Part shown: positions 62,335 through 64,000 of the stretch, in pieces
Numbering within the stretch: the first letter of the stretch is position 1
Layout of the letters: the number at the start of each line of letters is the position of its first letter
DNA from: BAIKAL-G1 sp943370385
GTDB lineage: Bacteria; Cyanobacteriota; Cyanobacteriia; PCC-6307; Cyanobiaceae
Length of the DNA stretch: 64,000 nt
NCBI GenBank assembly: GCA_943370385.1
Contig: CALRQT020000007.1
Coordinates: 151,146-215,145 of the forward strand
Reading direction: 5' to 3'
Position numbers and translations under genes: made by a program
Notes under the pieces: generated by a model
What the model was told of the DNA's origin: nothing
What the model saw: only the letters and a program-made list of their open reading frames with translations
Databases searched by the model: none

Positions 62335-64000
62335 ATGGGCTATCGCAATAAAAGTAAAACTCAAAACAAACTAGCAAAAATAGATCAACAAGAATATACT
62401 GCCAATCCGGCACATACCAACGCCAGCGATATTAACCTTGGTGGATTAATTCACCTTTCAGACTCAGAAGATATTCATCAAGTCCTTTACCCTTACGCTA
62501 AAGACAGGGTCCCCTATTGGTATTACGGCAGCCCAGCAACATCCCCAATAGGCCAACCAGCGACCTATCCCCTAACCCATGCCACTATCCATACGGCCCT
62601 GTTGCTTTTAATCGACGGTTGTGCCCAAGCGACCCGTCTCTTCAGCCAGCCGGAAGGGCAACGATTTGGCCATCCCAACACGGACATAAGCACCATTTTA
62701 GACCCAAACACCGATGCAGCCTGGCCCAGCCACAAAAGCAGTACCCAAACAATCAGGAATCGCCAACTCCTAAGCCCCCCAGCCCTTACCCTCTCCGCCC
62801 CAGTTTCAGGGTCCAGCAACCTGATCCTGGCGCAACGGACCAGCACCAAGGCCCTTGCCTACCAGTCCTTGTCGGCCAATGGGGGCACTCACCCAGCACT
62901 TAGCAGCACGATTCATCAACAGCAAAGAAATGACCGTATAGAGGACCTGAAGCCTGTCAGTAGGGCCACTCGTAGAAGAAAAAGAACAAGAGGCCCTGCC
63001 TTAGCGATCGGGTCGGCGGCGATCAACTGCCTGATGGCCGTGTCACCGATGGTGACCCTCGCCCAGACAACAACAACCTATGGAACAGGAGAGGCTTCAA
63101 CAACCTATACCGGCGGCACGATTAACCCTGGCGACACGGTGATCCTGAATAATGGCGCCAGCGTTACGGGCGCCATCAAAGCAAATGGCACCTTGCAATT
63201 CAACCAAAGCACGAACCTAACGATCAACAAGGCGATCACTGGTAATGGCACCCTTTCGCTAACAAATACCGGCAACCTTACTCTTACTAGCTGGATCACC
63301 GCGTATACAATTGGATTTGACATGGGCCTCTCAGTGACAACGGGAAGCCTTTATGCTGATACAGGGGGATCAGTTAATCTCGTTATAGGTTATTCTGGAA
63401 ATGGCTCTTTAGCAATCGCTGGAGGCAGCGTTAAAGATGCCAATGGATTTCTTGGTTACTCATCTGGGAGTACTGGCAGTTCAGTGGTTTCAGCAGGCAA
63501 CTGGTCCCACGGTGGAGATCTCTATGTAGGCCACTCGGGCAACGGTAGCCTTACAATTAATGGTGGAAATGTATCCAACGGTGCTGGCTACATTGGCAAC
63601 AACCAAGGGAGCGTTGGGAATGCCACGGTATCGGCAGGCAATTGGAGCAATTCTGCAAGTCTTTATGTCGGCAATACTGGAGAAGGAAATCTCACTGTAA
63701 ACGGCGGCAACGTTACCAATTTCAATGGGTTCCTAGGCTACAGCTCCGGAAGTATTGGTAACGCAACAGTCTCTGCCGGTAATTGGACTAATACGAACGA
63801 TCTTTTAGTCGGAATCGCTGGATCTGGCACGCTGACGATCAGTGGTGGTAAGGTTAGCAATAGCAATGCCTTTCTTGGCAACAACTCTGGAGGCAACGGC
63901 TTCGCAACGGTCTCCGGCGGCAATTGGAACACAACGTCCAGCCTAAATATTGGCAACCAAGGCAACGGGAGCCTAACCATAAGTGGAGGCAACGTCAAGA
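62335..64000 (+). CDS. Sequon-rich repeat surface protein (autotransporter-like), 3' truncated
   Basis: The frame is open from the ATG at 62335 to the window end (555 codons, no stop). Residues 1-220 are hydrophilic and unassigned. A basic n-region (RRRKRTRGPALAIG) and a hydrophobic core leading to TLAQ-TTTT form a signal peptide near 215-250, so there is a long N-terminal extension as in extended-signal autotransporters. The rest is beta-strand rich, with exact 47-residue repeats starting GNW and including LYVG and LTINGGNV. 18 N-X-S/T sequons can be counted. The barrel, if any, lies beyond the window. It is a likely adhesin or surface protein. Confidence 0.8.
   Translation, partial: MGYRNKSKTQNKLAKIDQQEYTANPAHTNASDINLGGLIHLSDSEDIHQVLYPYAKDRVPYWYYGSPATSPIGQPATYPLTHATIHTALLLLIDGCAQATRLFSQPEGQRFGHPNTDISTILDPNTDAAWPSHKSSTQTIRNRQLLSPPALTLSAPVSGSSNLILAQRTSTKALAYQSLSANGGTHPALSSTIHQQQRNDRIEDLKPVSRATRRRKRTRGPALAIGSAAINCLMAVSPMVTLAQTTTTYGTGEASTTYTGGTINPGDTVILNNGASVTGAIKANGTLQFNQSTNLTINKAITGNGTLSLTNTGNLTLTSWITAYTIGFDMGLSVTTGSLYADTGGSVNLVIGYSGNGSLAIAGGSVKDANGFLGYSSGSTGSSVVSAGNWSHGGDLYVGHSGNGSLTINGGNVSNGAGYIGNNQGSVGNATVSAGNWSNSASLYVGNTGEGNLTVNGGNVTNFNGFLGYSSGSIGNATVSAGNWTNTNDLLVGIAGSGTLTISGGKVSNSNAFLGNNSGGNGFATVSGGNWNTTSSLNIGNQGNGSLTISGGNVK
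63496..64000 (+). repeat. Tandem 141-bp coding repeats (47 residues)
   Basis: Units begin at 63496, 63637, 63778 and 63919, each exactly 141 bp; a degenerate copy precedes from about 63355. Each reads GNW..., a (L/V)G(N/H) strand, a L-T-(I/V)-(N/S)-G-G element and a final A-T-V-S-(A/G). The fourth unit runs off the window, so the number of copies is unknown. Confidence 0.9.

Overview
The window looks like a chromosomal segment of a high-GC picocyanobacterium (Synechococcus/Cyanobium type). The main evidence is psb27 between proS and purA, the neighbouring priA, rpoD and hemC genes, several families largely confined to cyanobacteria (DUF2854, DUF3153, DUF1824), a sigma-70 factor with the long Ala/Lys-rich N-terminus usual in this group, many GTG/TTG starts and few Shine-Dalgarno sequences.

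Layout. 1-8 kb: a truncated double histidine-phosphatase gene, a dihydroorotase-like protein without the usual metal motif, signal peptidase I, a ferredoxin/Spx pair, a methyltransferase and small unknowns. 8-16 kb: proS, psb27, purA, a PfkB kinase, cobK, ssb and DUF2854. 16-30 kb: argB, DUF3153, priA, rpoD, a GT2-GtrA glycosyltransferase, DUF1824, hemC, a ClC transporter, ppa, an OsmC protein and DUF2721. 30-37 kb: phhB-like, then a nucleotide-sugar block, gmd-fcl-uxs-ugd-galE, that would make GDP-fucose, UDP-glucuronate, UDP-xylose and UDP-galactose for surface polysaccharide. 37-45 kb: a frameshifted DUF4153 gene, a K+-channel-like gene, an SRAP protein, ftsH, argF, lexA and tRNA-Ala(GGC). 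45-50 kb: a visibly AT-richer accessory stretch starting just after the tRNA, with a type V autotransporter, about 1 kb of apparently gene-free DNA and a GT4 glycosyltransferase. 50-59 kb: core genes again (lnt, a phasin-like gene, FKBP, sodB, a Phd/VapC-type toxin-antitoxin pair, queA, a Gly-rich surface protein, pdhC). 59-64 kb: a second AT-richer accessory stretch.

The most interesting part is this last stretch. An HMW1C-like GT41 enzyme (cytoplasmic N-glycosyltransferase family, 618 aa, no TPRs) lies about 1.5 kb from a gene that reads open from 62335 off the end of the window. That gene encodes a secreted protein built of exact 47-residue repeats, unusually dense in Asn-X-Ser/Thr sequons (18 in the visible secreted part). 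This pairing of a cytoplasmic N-glycosyltransferase with a sequon-rich adhesin resembles the HMW/Ngt logic of Pasteurellaceae, and I propose it as a candidate picocyanobacterial adhesin-glycosylation system. The 45 kb autotransporter (17 repeats of about 25 residues) is a second, weaker candidate substrate.

A second theme is that several otherwise ordinary enzymes (methyltransferase, CobK, Gmd, Ugd, GalE, QueA) carry low-complexity G/S/P/A-rich inserts or extensions. At least two of these can be traced to in-frame short tandem DNA duplications.
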